A program made the position numbers and the translations under genes. A stretch of 5,220 nucleotides of DNA from the NCBI GenBank assembly GCA_020697635.1, contig JAEHCT010000113.1, positions 1 through 5,220 of the forward strand, written 5' to 3'. The notes beneath the pieces were generated by a model. It had not been told where the DNA came from. It made no database searches and saw only the letters and a program-made list of their open reading frames with translations. Below are positions 1 to 5,080 of this stretch, in pieces. The stretch is from Candidatus Bathyarchaeota archaeon (lineage in GTDB: Archaea > Thermoproteota > Bathyarchaeia > TCS64). Each line of letters opens with the position of its first letter. Positions within the stretch are counted from its first letter, which is position 1.

Positions 1-107
1 ACCCCTGGCCCATGGCAACTATCTTCCTTCATCCGGTTAAAAAACTTGGAGGCTACACGCCTCGTCGAGGCCATCCGTCTATTGACGCGTGAAGCCCATG
101 CAACAAA

Positions 108-118
108 GATTAATATTA
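108..118 (+). promoter_or_regulatory. TATA-like box A of the tRNA-Asn gene
   Basis: The AT-rich run GATTAATATTA is centred about 31 bases before the first base of the tRNA. With archaeal TBP placement (about 25-27 bases before the start), transcription would begin a few bases ahead of the mature 5' end, leaving a short leader for RNase P to remove. A second AT-rich patch at 126-132 is too close to the gene to serve. The assignment rests on position and composition only. Confidence 0.45.
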
Positions 119-144
119 GCCAGCCCATATTTGGAGAGTCGCGG

Positions 145-222
145 GCCGCCATAGCTCAGCCCGGTCAGAGCGTCTGCCTGTTAAGCAGTTGGTCTTCGGT
201 TCAAATCCGAATGGCGGCGCCA
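145..222 (+). tRNA. tRNA-Asn (anticodon GTT), CCA encoded
   Basis: A complete cloverleaf can be folded by eye. The acceptor stem is GCCGCCA (145-151) with TGGCGGC (212-218). The D-stem is GCTC/GAGC (154-157/168-171). The anticodon stem is 173-177/185-189, with its outermost pair a T-T mismatch. The anticodon loop CTGTTAA (178-184) has GTT at 180-182, which reads Asn AAC/AAU codons. The T-stem TTCGG/CCGAA encloses loop TTCAAAT (200-206). The discriminator is G219, and CCA is encoded at 220-222. The variable loop is 5 bases and there is no intron. The minus-strand gene that converges on it stops only 4 bases beyond the CCA. Confidence 0.96.
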
Positions 223-226
223 ACTT

Positions 227-1117
227 CTAGAGTATCTCCACGGCGTCGACCTGCACCTGCCTGAACTCCTCGATATCCACGTTCACGGTGCCCCTCATCT
301 GCATCCTCATCCGGGGGATGGAGACAGACGCCGGGCTGAACTCGAACTCGAAGAAGGTCTCCACCTTAACGAGGTACTCGAAGGAGCCAAGATTCTGTGT
401 TGAAACCTTGTGCCACACCAGGCTCCCCGTCATCCTCACGATCTCCTGTTTTAGCAGGCTCTTCGCGGGGGCCTCGCCGAGCGAGGTGGCCCAGTCGTTG
501 AACTCGGAGTCGCCTAGCAGGGCCTCGAACAGCTCGTCAGTCATGTCGGTGACGACGACGGTTTCTAGGTTCGCTAGGTGGCTCTTCAACATCTCCAGGG
601 CTTCCTCCATCTCCAGTTTCTCCTCGAGTGCCAGCAGCTTGTCGCCCAGCGAGTCCAGTGTGGACTGTGTGTCGTCGAGCTCTTGGGCGGTGTTCTCCAA
701 CTCGTCTTGGAGCTCGTCGTACCTCTGGTTCACATCCTCGACGCTGTTTTCAATGTCGTCGATGCTTTCCCCTAGGCTGATCCTTGTGCTGTCTATGGTG
801 CCGTTAACCTCGGCAAGGTCCTGCTCCGTCTGCCCGAGCCTGATGTTGAGGCTGTTTATGGCCTGGCTGAGCGTGACGATAGACTGGAGGCTGTCCTGAA
901 TCGAGCCCAGACTCTCGTCCACGTCCTCCATATGGACCGTGATACCAGCTAGGTTGTCCTCGAGGTCAGTTATCCGGCCCTCTAGGTCTCTGTTGCTCTG
1001 CTCAACCATCTCGGGGTAGAAGACGGCGTAGCCTGACCCCAGCCCCAGGCTGGCTCCAATGATGAGACCGATAATTATGAGGGCGAGGGGCTTCGAGACG
1101 AGGCTGTTAGACTTCAT
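227..1117 (-). CDS. Membrane-anchored coiled-coil protein, function unknown
   Basis: This is a 296-residue protein that I cannot assign to a named family. Residues 10-33 form one hydrophobic, Gly-rich membrane segment after a short basic N-terminus, so it is probably a signal anchor with the body outside the cell. Residues about 38-188 are highly charged, Asp/Glu-rich and lack proline, with repeated hydrophobic spacing such as L-x6-L and I-x6-I, as expected of a long coiled coil. Residues about 190-296 look like a separate domain: a helical part, then probable beta strands (VETFFEFEF, MRGTVNVDI). The ATG at 1115-1117 directly precedes the membrane segment, and a TATA-like box about 27 bases upstream argues for a leaderless transcript. 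The gene lies 40 bases behind thiL on the same strand, so read-through from thiL is possible, but it seems to have its own promoter. A surface-structure, sensory or secretion-related role is speculation. The gene itself is well supported by length and composition. Confidence 0.85.
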   Translation of the reverse strand: MKSNSLVSKPLALIIIGLIIGASLGLGSGYAVFYPEMVEQSNRDLEGRITDLEDNLAGITVHMEDVDESLGSIQDSLQSIVTLSQAINSLNIRLGQTEQDLAEVNGTIDSTRISLGESIDDIENSVEDVNQRYDELQDELENTAQELDDTQSTLDSLGDKLLALEEKLEMEEALEMLKSHLANLETVVVTDMTDELFEALLGDSEFNDWATSLGEAPAKSLLKQEIVRMTGSLVWHKVSTQNLGSFEYLVKVETFFEFEFSPASVSIPRMRMQMRGTVNVDIEEFRQVQVDAVEIL

Positions 1118-1140
1118 GTGTGTATTGGTGCCTGTAGATT

Positions 1141-1148
1141 AGATAAAG
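1141..1148 (-). promoter_or_regulatory. TATA box for the coiled-coil protein gene
   Basis: On the minus strand this reads CTTTATCT, inside the AT-rich stretch AAACTTTATCTAATC. Its centre is about 27 bases before the ATG at 1117, so transcription should start at or next to the start codon and the mRNA would be leaderless. No Shine-Dalgarno sequence is seen before the ATG, which agrees. The box sits in the 40-base gap after the thiL stop. Confidence 0.5.
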
Positions 1149-1157
1149 TTTTGACCG

Positions 1158-2150
1158 CTAACCTGTGAAGTGGTCCCATCCTTCAGCCCTTATAGGCTTC
1201 ACCGCGCCGTCGACAGCCAACACCATGTCCTTCTCCCCGGTGACTTCGCCGATGACGAGGGGGCTGCAGCCGGCTCCGTCTAGGGCCTCCCTGATCTTTC
1301 CCTCGTCCTCGGGCTTAAACGTGAAGACGAGCTCGTACTCCTCTCCGCCGTAGAGCACCAGATCGGCTGCGTCGAGACCATGCCGCTTAGCGAACCTCGT
1401 CGCAGAGGGGGCCACGGGCAGCTCCGTGACCTTGAATCCTGTGCCCGTGCTTCTGGCTAGGTCGTAGAGGCTCACCGCCAAGCCGTCGCTGGAGTCCATG
1501 CATCCGGTCACGGCCCCGGTCTCGGCTAGGGCTACTCCCTCCTTCACCCTGGCCCGGGGCAGGTATATGCTGTCCAGTATGGGTTTCCTTATGCCGCCGG
1601 GTACCTCAAGCCCCTCTATTAGGTGCTTGAAGCCCGCCGAGGTGACGCCGAAGGCCCCCGTGGTGGCGAGCAGGTCACCGGGGCCGGCCCCGCTTGCCCT
1701 CTTCATGATCTTAGACTCCTGAGCGACGCCCAGCGCGACTCCCGAGATCACCACGTCGCACGCCTCGTTGGTGTCGCCGCCTACCACGTAGGCTCCGTAC
1801 TCCCGGGCTCCGGCCTCGAATCCCCTAGCCATCTCCTCGACGCTGGCGACTGGGTAGTCGCTGGGGAGCCCTATGCTTGGCATGAAGGCGATAGGCTGAA
1901 CGCCTTTGGCGCCGAGGTCGCTGACGCTCATGACCACGGCCTTACGCGCCGCCTGGTAGGGGGTCATCCCCCGCGGGATGTCGGTCTTCCAGACCAGCAT
2001 GTCTGTGTTTACGACCAGCGCCCGGCCGTCGCCGAGGCTGAGGGCGCTCGCGTCGTCCCAGAACGGTATGGGCATCCCCGGCATCTGCGTCAGGTGAAGC
2101 ATCATCCGCTCTATGAGCCTTCTCTCCCCGATGTCCATGACTTTGACCAT
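1158..2150 (-). CDS. thiL: Thiamine-monophosphate kinase
   Basis: ThiL phosphorylates thiamine monophosphate with ATP to give thiamine diphosphate, the last step of cofactor synthesis in the cytoplasm. The 330 residues are close to the usual family length (about 310-330). Family motifs occur in order: GERRLIE (8-14), the metal/ATP-binding Asp pair DDA (32-34), NTD (48-50), SVSDLGAKG (75-83), GGDTN (124-128), GDLLATTG (158-165), MDSSDGL (218-224), YGGEEYEL (267-274) and the near-terminal WDHF (325-328). This is the PurM/AIR-synthetase-like fold. I chose the ATG at 2148-2150. An in-frame ATG at 2172-2174 would add 8 residues, but the best TATA box (2181-2187) predicts transcription starting near 2157-2160, after that codon. 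Bacterial ThiL also begins only a few residues before the GE..LI motif. A start at 2138 is possible too. The gene diverges from the CoA-transferase, and no other thiamine genes are present. Confidence 0.95.
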   Translation of the reverse strand: MVKVMDIGERRLIERMMLHLTQMPGMPIPFWDDASALSLGDGRALVVNTDMLVWKTDIPRGMTPYQAARKAVVMSVSDLGAKGVQPIAFMPSIGLPSDYPVASVEEMARGFEAGAREYGAYVVGGDTNEACDVVISGVALGVAQESKIMKRASGAGPGDLLATTGAFGVTSAGFKHLIEGLEVPGGIRKPILDSIYLPRARVKEGVALAETGAVTGCMDSSDGLAVSLYDLARSTGTGFKVTELPVAPSATRFAKRHGLDAADLVLYGGEEYELVFTFKPEDEGKIREALDGAGCSPLVIGEVTGEKDMVLAVDGAVKPIRAEGWDHFTG

Positions 2151-2180
2151 GTTTGTCCAGAATTGTGTTGCCATTTAGGT

Positions 2181-2187
2181 GTATAAA
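2181..2187 (-). promoter_or_regulatory. TATA box for thiL
   Basis: The minus strand reads TTTATAC, preceded by a purine/A-rich GAAAA that could serve as a BRE. It is the strongest TATA match in the divergent region. Its centre near 2184 predicts a transcription start around 2157-2160, 7-10 bases before the ATG at 2150 and inside the codons of the longer reading frame. It therefore helps to decide the start of thiL. Confidence 0.5.
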
Positions 2188-2206
2188 TTTTCAATGTTTT
2201 GGCAAA

Positions 2207-2216
2207 CATAATATAC
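2207..2216 (+). promoter_or_regulatory. Putative TATA box for the CoA-transferase gene
   Basis: CATAATATAC is the most AT-rich plus-strand segment ahead of the gene. It predicts a start near 2238 and a leader of about 18 bases, which contains GGAG at 2242-2245, 10 bases before the ATG at 2256. A weaker candidate, GTATAG at 2231-2236, would instead give a leaderless message. The thiL box lies only about 28 bases away on the other strand, so the two promoters are nearly back to back. Confidence 0.35.
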
Positions 2217-2255
2217 TATCATCAGCGGTCGTATAGTGATCGGAGTCGACGTAGA

Positions 2256-3419
2256 ATGAAGATGCCGCTTGAAGACATAAGAGTGCTCGACCTCTCCCAC
2301 GTATGGTTCGGGCCATGGTGCACCATGATGATGGCGGACATGGGAGCCGAGGTGATTAGGATCGAGCCCCCCTGGGGGGCGATAGACAGGCTCGCCGAGG
2401 GGGCTCTCTTCGGCGGGGCAAGCTACACGTTCCACCACCTGAACATCAACAAGAAGGACCTCACCCTCAACCTAAAGGACCCCGAGGGCCTAGAGATATT
2501 CAAGGAGCTTGTGAAGAAGAGCGACGTGGTCGTCCAGAACTTCAGCCCAGGCACCATAGAGAGGATGGGCCTCGGTTATGAGGTTCTCAAGGAGCTTAAC
2601 CCAAGCATAATCTACGCGGCTCTCTCCGGCTTCGGCCAGTACGGCCCCTACACCAAGTGGAGGAGCTACGCCATGATCGCGGAGGCCATGAGTGGTCACA
2701 CGATGCTCACCGGAGAGCGCGCGGACCCGGAGGGCCCGCCCCTAGAGATGGCTCAGGCGTACGGAGACCTGGGGCCTGGGACCATGGCTGCTATGGCGAT
2801 CCTCGCCGCGCTAAGATACAGGGATAAGACGGGGAAGGGCCAGATGATCGACGTCGCCCAGCTAGACTGCATGGTGGCGTACAATACAGCGATCACCGGG
2901 TATCTGCTGTCTGGCTTGAAGCCTATTGAGCTCAGGGAGAAGTTCCCCCGGGGTCGGGGCGCGGGAGGCGTATTCAAGACCAAGGACGATGGATGGATCA
3001 GGCTCGCAGCGTTCGGGCCCAGGGCTCTGGACAGGATCGTCCAGCACATGGGCGTCGAGCTCGACGACATCTCCCAGGAGATGATGGAGGAGAAGGTGGC
3101 GAAGATGACCCGGGACGAGGCCGTGGAGATGTTCACGGGCATCGGCCTGCCCTGCGCCCCCGTCTACCACGTGGACGAGACGGTGAAGGACCCCCATGTA
3201 CTGGCCAGAGACATGTTCGTGGAGCTGGAGCACCCTCTGGCGGGCAAGATTAAGCTCATCAACTTCCCGCTGAAGTTCTCGGAGACCCAGCCGGTGCTGA
3301 GGACTCCTGCGCCCGTGCTGGGGGAGCACAACAAGGAGCTTCTGAAGGAGCTCATGGGGTTCGACGACGAGAAGATAGATGAGCTGATGAAGAAGGGGAT
3401 AATATCCTACTCTAAATAG
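2256..3419 (+). CDS. Class III (CaiB/BaiF family) CoA-transferase
   Basis: Family III CoA-transferases move CoA between carboxylic acids through acyl-aspartyl intermediates, as in formyl-CoA:oxalate and carnitine CoA-transferases. The 387 residues fit the family (about 380-430). Visible motifs are the N-terminal RVLDLSHVWFGPW (9-21), then MGAEVIRIEPP (29-39), NLKDPEG, VVVQNFSPGTIERMGLG, and SGFGQYGPY. D171 in AYGDLGPG sits where the catalytic Asp of this family lies (Asp169 in oxalate-linked FrcA). These are followed by TGKGQMIDVAQLD (192-204) and the Gly-rich RGRGAGGVFKTKDDGWI (232-248). The C-terminal part ends with the usual helical LGEHNKELLKEL. I chose ATG 2256 because homology begins right after it and GGAG lies at 2242-2245. 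The frame is open upstream to a TTG at 2199, but those residues overlap the promoter region. An ATG at 2262 is also possible. No acyl-CoA enzyme is next to it, so the substrate cannot be inferred. It probably works as a cytoplasmic, interlocked dimer, as known for the family. Confidence 0.93.
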   Translation: MKMPLEDIRVLDLSHVWFGPWCTMMMADMGAEVIRIEPPWGAIDRLAEGALFGGASYTFHHLNINKKDLTLNLKDPEGLEIFKELVKKSDVVVQNFSPGTIERMGLGYEVLKELNPSIIYAALSGFGQYGPYTKWRSYAMIAEAMSGHTMLTGERADPEGPPLEMAQAYGDLGPGTMAAMAILAALRYRDKTGKGQMIDVAQLDCMVAYNTAITGYLLSGLKPIELREKFPRGRGAGGVFKTKDDGWIRLAAFGPRALDRIVQHMGVELDDISQEMMEEKVAKMTRDEAVEMFTGIGLPCAPVYHVDETVKDPHVLARDMFVELEHPLAGKIKLINFPLKFSETQPVLRTPAPVLGEHNKELLKELMGFDDEKIDELMKKGIISYSK

Positions 3420-3442
3420 GTGCCCAACTCGTTACCACATCT

Positions 3443-3449
3443 CTTAAAT
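3443..3449 (+). promoter_or_regulatory. Possible TATA box of the tRNA-Thr gene
   Basis: CTTAAAT is centred about 30 bases before the tRNA, the right distance for a start 3-5 bases ahead of the mature 5' end. A better-looking sequence, TTTATA at 3459-3464, is only about 14 bases away, and by normal spacing it would place the start inside the tRNA. I therefore prefer the first, with low certainty. Confidence 0.3.
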
Positions 3450-3461
3450 CCTATTTCTTTT
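3450..3461 (+). terminator. T-rich possible terminator of the CoA-transferase gene
   Basis: CCTATTTCTTTT begins about 30 bases after the CoA-transferase stop codon and has no hairpin before it. Intrinsic termination in archaea often uses such T-rich tracts alone. The tract is short and interrupted, and it also overlaps the tRNA promoter region, so this is a weak call. Confidence 0.3.
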
Positions 3462-3475
3462 ATAACATCAAGGGC

Positions 3476-3551
3476 GCCTCGGTAGCTCAGTGGCCAGAGC
3501 GGCAGCCTCGTAAGCTGTAGGCCGCGGGTTCAAATCCCGCTCGAGGCTCCA
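3476..3551 (+). tRNA. tRNA-Thr (anticodon CGT), CCA encoded
   Basis: The cloverleaf is complete. The acceptor stem is GCCTCGG (3476-3482) with TCGAGGC (3541-3547), including a G-T pair at position 7. The D-stem is GCTC/GAGC (3485-3488/3497-3500). The anticodon stem is 3502-3506/3514-3518. The anticodon loop CTCGTAA has CGT at 3509-3511, which reads the Thr codon ACG. The T-stem GCGGG/CCCGC encloses loop TTCAAAT (3529-3535). The discriminator is T3548, as expected for archaeal tRNA-Thr, and CCA is encoded at 3549-3551. There is no intron. The opposite strand from 3530 onward is the 3' end of the methyltransferase gene, so the T-arm and acceptor 3' strand are shared. Confidence 0.96.
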
Positions 3552-4354
3552 CCTAACCACTTTCTCCCGACGAATACTCCGTACCCTAAATATTCTTCGA
3601 GGTTATCGGGCGTGATCCCTTCCTTTCGCACTCTCTTCACGAATCTCCTGTAGACCGGATTCCTTGCATAAAGAGACAGCGCCCTGTAGAGGCTTCGTAG
3701 CATCCCCCCATAGCCGTACCTGTGGATAAGCTCTTTTGCCTCTCTCCGTGCCCTGACTTCACGGACGTTCACGACTATATGCGTCAGCCCCGCGCCCTCC
3801 AGCAAACCCGCCCAGCCATCGGAGGTGAGGGGCTTCACCTGGGCACCCAGGTCCTGGGACGCCCATGCAACTATCTCGGGTGGAGGCGGCATCTTGAGCC
3901 ACGTCGCCTCGTTGAGCCCGACGTATCCCCCGGGCTTCGTCACCCGGGTGTACTCCCTGACGGCCTTCTGCTTGTCCTCAGGGAAGGCTGTCACGGACTC
4001 CGTGATGACCGCGTCGAAGGTGTCGTCCTCGAAGGGGAGGTCCTGCGCGTCGGCCACCCTGAACTCGGCGCTGTCCGCCACACCCTCCTTCCCCGCCCTC
4101 TCCCGGGACCTCTCGATCATCCTCTCGTTGATGTCCACGCCGACCACCCTGCAGCCATACTTCTTCACGAGGAAGCACGGCGTCTGCCCGACTCCGCAAC
4201 CCACATCCAAGACATAGCTGCCTTCTCCTATGTTGCATAGCTCGACGAGCTCCTCCGTCGCTTCGAGACCGCCAAAGTGCTTCGTAAGGCCCGCCTCGGC
4301 TGCGAAATCGAAGAAATGCTGCTCGCTCTCCGTCTGATCGCTTTTCTGGGCCAT
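3530..4354 (-). CDS. Class I SAM-dependent methyltransferase
   Basis: This cytoplasmic enzyme transfers a methyl group from S-adenosylmethionine; the acceptor is unknown. The 274 residues show the Rossmann motifs in order: motif I VLDVGCGVGQT (48-58), the acidic residue that binds the SAM ribose in VVGVDIN (D74), VADAQDLPF (D102, next to the adenine), FDAVITESV (113-121), and TKPGG (139-143). These match the methyltransferase-11/UbiE-like group that acts on small molecules. The C-terminal part (about 205-265) is helical and basic, ending in YGVFVGRK. The ATG at 4352-4354 is chosen because GGTGA lies 5 bases before it; ATGs at 4357 and 4366 are in frame and cannot be excluded. The stop TGA (3530-3532) lies in the T-loop of tRNA-Thr, so the last seven residues are read from the tRNA complement. 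It is divergent from a TetR regulator with palindromes between them, so it is probably that regulator's target, for example in detoxifying or modifying a small ligand. That role is inferred. Confidence 0.9.
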   Translation of the reverse strand: MAQKSDQTESEQHFFDFAAEAGLTKHFGGLEATEELVELCNIGEGSYVLDVGCGVGQTPCFLVKKYGCRVVGVDINERMIERSRERAGKEGVADSAEFRVADAQDLPFEDDTFDAVITESVTAFPEDKQKAVREYTRVTKPGGYVGLNEATWLKMPPPPEIVAWASQDLGAQVKPLTSDGWAGLLEGAGLTHIVVNVREVRARREAKELIHRYGYGGMLRSLYRALSLYARNPVYRRFVKRVRKEGITPDNLEEYLGYGVFVGRKWLGGASSGI

Positions 4355-4359
4355 CATGT

Positions 4360-4364
4360 TCACC
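4360..4364 (-). promoter_or_regulatory. Shine-Dalgarno sequence of the methyltransferase gene
   Basis: The minus strand reads GGTGA, matching the anti-Shine-Dalgarno end of archaeal 16S rRNA (complement of TCACC). It is 5 bases before the ATG at 4354 and only 2 before the ATG at 4357, and it lies inside the longest reading frame. This favours the start at 4354 and fits a short-leadered message, unlike the leaderless neighbours. Confidence 0.4.
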
Positions 4365-4366
4365 AT

Positions 4367-4391
4367 ATTCGAGTCTGACTCGAATTCGAGT
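4367..4391. promoter_or_regulatory. Distal operator block: overlapping palindromes at the methyltransferase start
   Basis: Two perfect inverted repeats overlap. ATTCGAGTC-T-GACTCGAAT (4367-4385) has 9-bp arms around one base. ACTCGAATTCGAGT (4378-4391) is a 14-bp palindrome that contains the shared core TCGAATTCGA (4380-4389). The methyltransferase TATA box predicts a transcription start near 4380, so a protein bound here would sit on the start site. Binding by the neighbouring TetR protein is inferred from the position and symmetry. Confidence 0.7.
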
Positions 4392-4403
4392 ATGGTGGCG
4401 GCG

Positions 4404-4410
4404 GATATAA
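4404..4410 (-). promoter_or_regulatory. TATA box for the methyltransferase gene
   Basis: The minus strand reads TTATATC within CCTTATATCC, an AT-rich island in a GC-rich setting between the two palindrome blocks. Its centre near 4407 predicts a start near 4380 and a leader of roughly 25 bases to the ATG at 4354, enough to include the GGTGA site. Confidence 0.5.
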
Positions 4411-4414
4411 GGAT

Positions 4415-4436
4415 GTCGAATTCGACTCGAATTCGA
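4415..4436. promoter_or_regulatory. Proximal operator block: tandem TCGAATTCGA palindromes before tetR
   Basis: Two copies of TCGAATTCGA (4416-4425 and 4427-4436) are separated by a single C, so the 21-bp block is a perfect palindrome about C4426 as well as a tandem repeat. GTCGAATTCGAC (4415-4426) is also a perfect palindrome. The 13-mer GACTCGAATTCGA occurs here (4424-4436) and in the distal block (4377-4389). The block ends exactly where the tetR TATA box begins and covers its expected BRE, as an autorepressor site would. The 11-bp spacing of the two units puts them on the same face of the helix. Confidence 0.75.
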
Positions 4437-4445
4437 AATATCTAA
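4437..4445 (+). promoter_or_regulatory. TATA box for the TetR-family gene
   Basis: AATATCTAA is centred about 31 bases before the ATG at 4472, predicting a start near 4466-4468 and a leader of only a few bases. No Shine-Dalgarno sequence precedes the ATG, which fits. The box directly abuts the proximal palindrome block. Confidence 0.5.
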
Positions 4446-4471
4446 ATCGCAGTAGACACACAGACGTAGCG

Positions 4472-5080
4472 ATGAGGGAGTCCAAGGCCAAGAAGAAGAT
4501 ACTGCAGACCGCAGACGAGATGTTCAGGCGTGTGGGCTACGCCAGCCTCAACGTAAACGAGATAGCCCACGACGCCGGGGTCAGCGTCGGGACCCTCTAC
4601 TACCACTTCCCGGAGGGAAAGATATCCATCCTCATAGAGGTACGCGGCCAGATAGCCGATCACTACGTGAAGAGGTTCGCGGAGCGGCTCGACACGGAGC
4701 GTCTACGGGGGACGGCGTCCCTCAACGAGGGGCTCGAACTGCTCTTCGAGACCCTGATCGAGATCCACCGCGAGGAAAGGCTGGTCCTGGCCGCCATGGA
4801 GAGCGAGGTGCTCTCAAACCTAGTCGCATACGACCGGGTCGCTGAGTCCGTCGCGGTGGAGGATATGATGAAGTCCGATGCAGGACCCGTCACCAGAGTG
4901 CTGGAAACCCTGCTGGAGAGGCATCCGGAGGAGGCCTTCAGTCTCATCGGCAGGGAGGCGAGAGTCAACAAGGTCATCGACGTCCTCATGCACAGGTTTG
5001 TCTACTCTGAGTCGACGTTCGGCTCCGAGCCAGAGTTCATCGACATGATGACCAAGATAGTGCGTGCCCTCCTAGAATGA
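4472..5080 (+). CDS. TetR/AcrR-family transcriptional regulator
   Basis: This is a 202-residue DNA-binding regulator of the usual TetR length. The N-terminal domain (about 5-50) carries the family signature: ILQTADEMFRRVGYASLNVNEIAHDAGVSVGTLYYHFPEGK, with the helix-turn-helix at about 28-46 and recognition helix VSVGTLYYHF (37-46). Residues about 55-202 are mostly helical and diverge as the ligand-binding and dimerisation domain usually does; the ligand cannot be read from it. The ATG at 4472 places the first helix in the normal position, and a TATA box about 31 bases upstream fits a nearly leaderless mRNA. The gene is divergent from the methyltransferase, and palindromes in the spacer abut its own promoter. 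Self-repression and control of the methyltransferase are the likely roles, relieved by a small effector. Regulator identity is clear; the regulon is inferred. Confidence 0.93.
   Translation: MRESKAKKKILQTADEMFRRVGYASLNVNEIAHDAGVSVGTLYYHFPEGKISILIEVRGQIADHYVKRFAERLDTERLRGTASLNEGLELLFETLIEIHREERLVLAAMESEVLSNLVAYDRVAESVAVEDMMKSDAGPVTRVLETLLERHPEEAFSLIGREARVNKVIDVLMHRFVYSESTFGSEPEFIDMMTKIVRALLE

Noticed and set aside
1..264. Open plus-strand frame from the window edge through 264
   Set aside because: It runs through the whole tRNA-Asn and into the antisense of the coiled-coil gene, and its translation resembles no protein I know. Openness in GC-rich DNA explains it. A different gene could still end in the first ~90 bases, but nothing decides the frame.
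288..899. 203-codon plus-strand frame, very rich in Ser
   Set aside because: It is the antisense of the Asp/Glu/Leu-rich coiled-coil gene; serine runs are what reversed GAG/GAC/CTC-type codons give. It has no promoter or ribosome site, and the minus strand shows a clear membrane segment and a TATA box.
1623..2186. 187-codon plus-strand frame opposite thiL
   Set aside because: The opposite strand encodes ThiL with all family motifs in order. This frame is its shadow, with Arg/His/Pro/Gly-rich composition typical of GC-rich antisense.
2199..2255. TTG-started N-terminal extension of the CoA-transferase
   Set aside because: The extra 19 residues (Tyr/Arg/Ser-rich) come from the AT-rich promoter region and do not match the family N-terminus, which begins just after the ATG at 2256.
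3722..4240. 172-codon plus-strand frame opposite the methyltransferase
   Set aside because: It is the shadow of the minus-strand methyltransferase, which has intact SAM-binding motifs, a TATA box and a GGTGA site.
4367..4436. CRISPR-like or mobile-element repeats in the tetR spacer
   Set aside because: The repeats are short palindromes of 10-21 bp at unequal spacing, with no unique spacers of constant length, no transposase and no target duplication. Their position at promoters fits operators instead.
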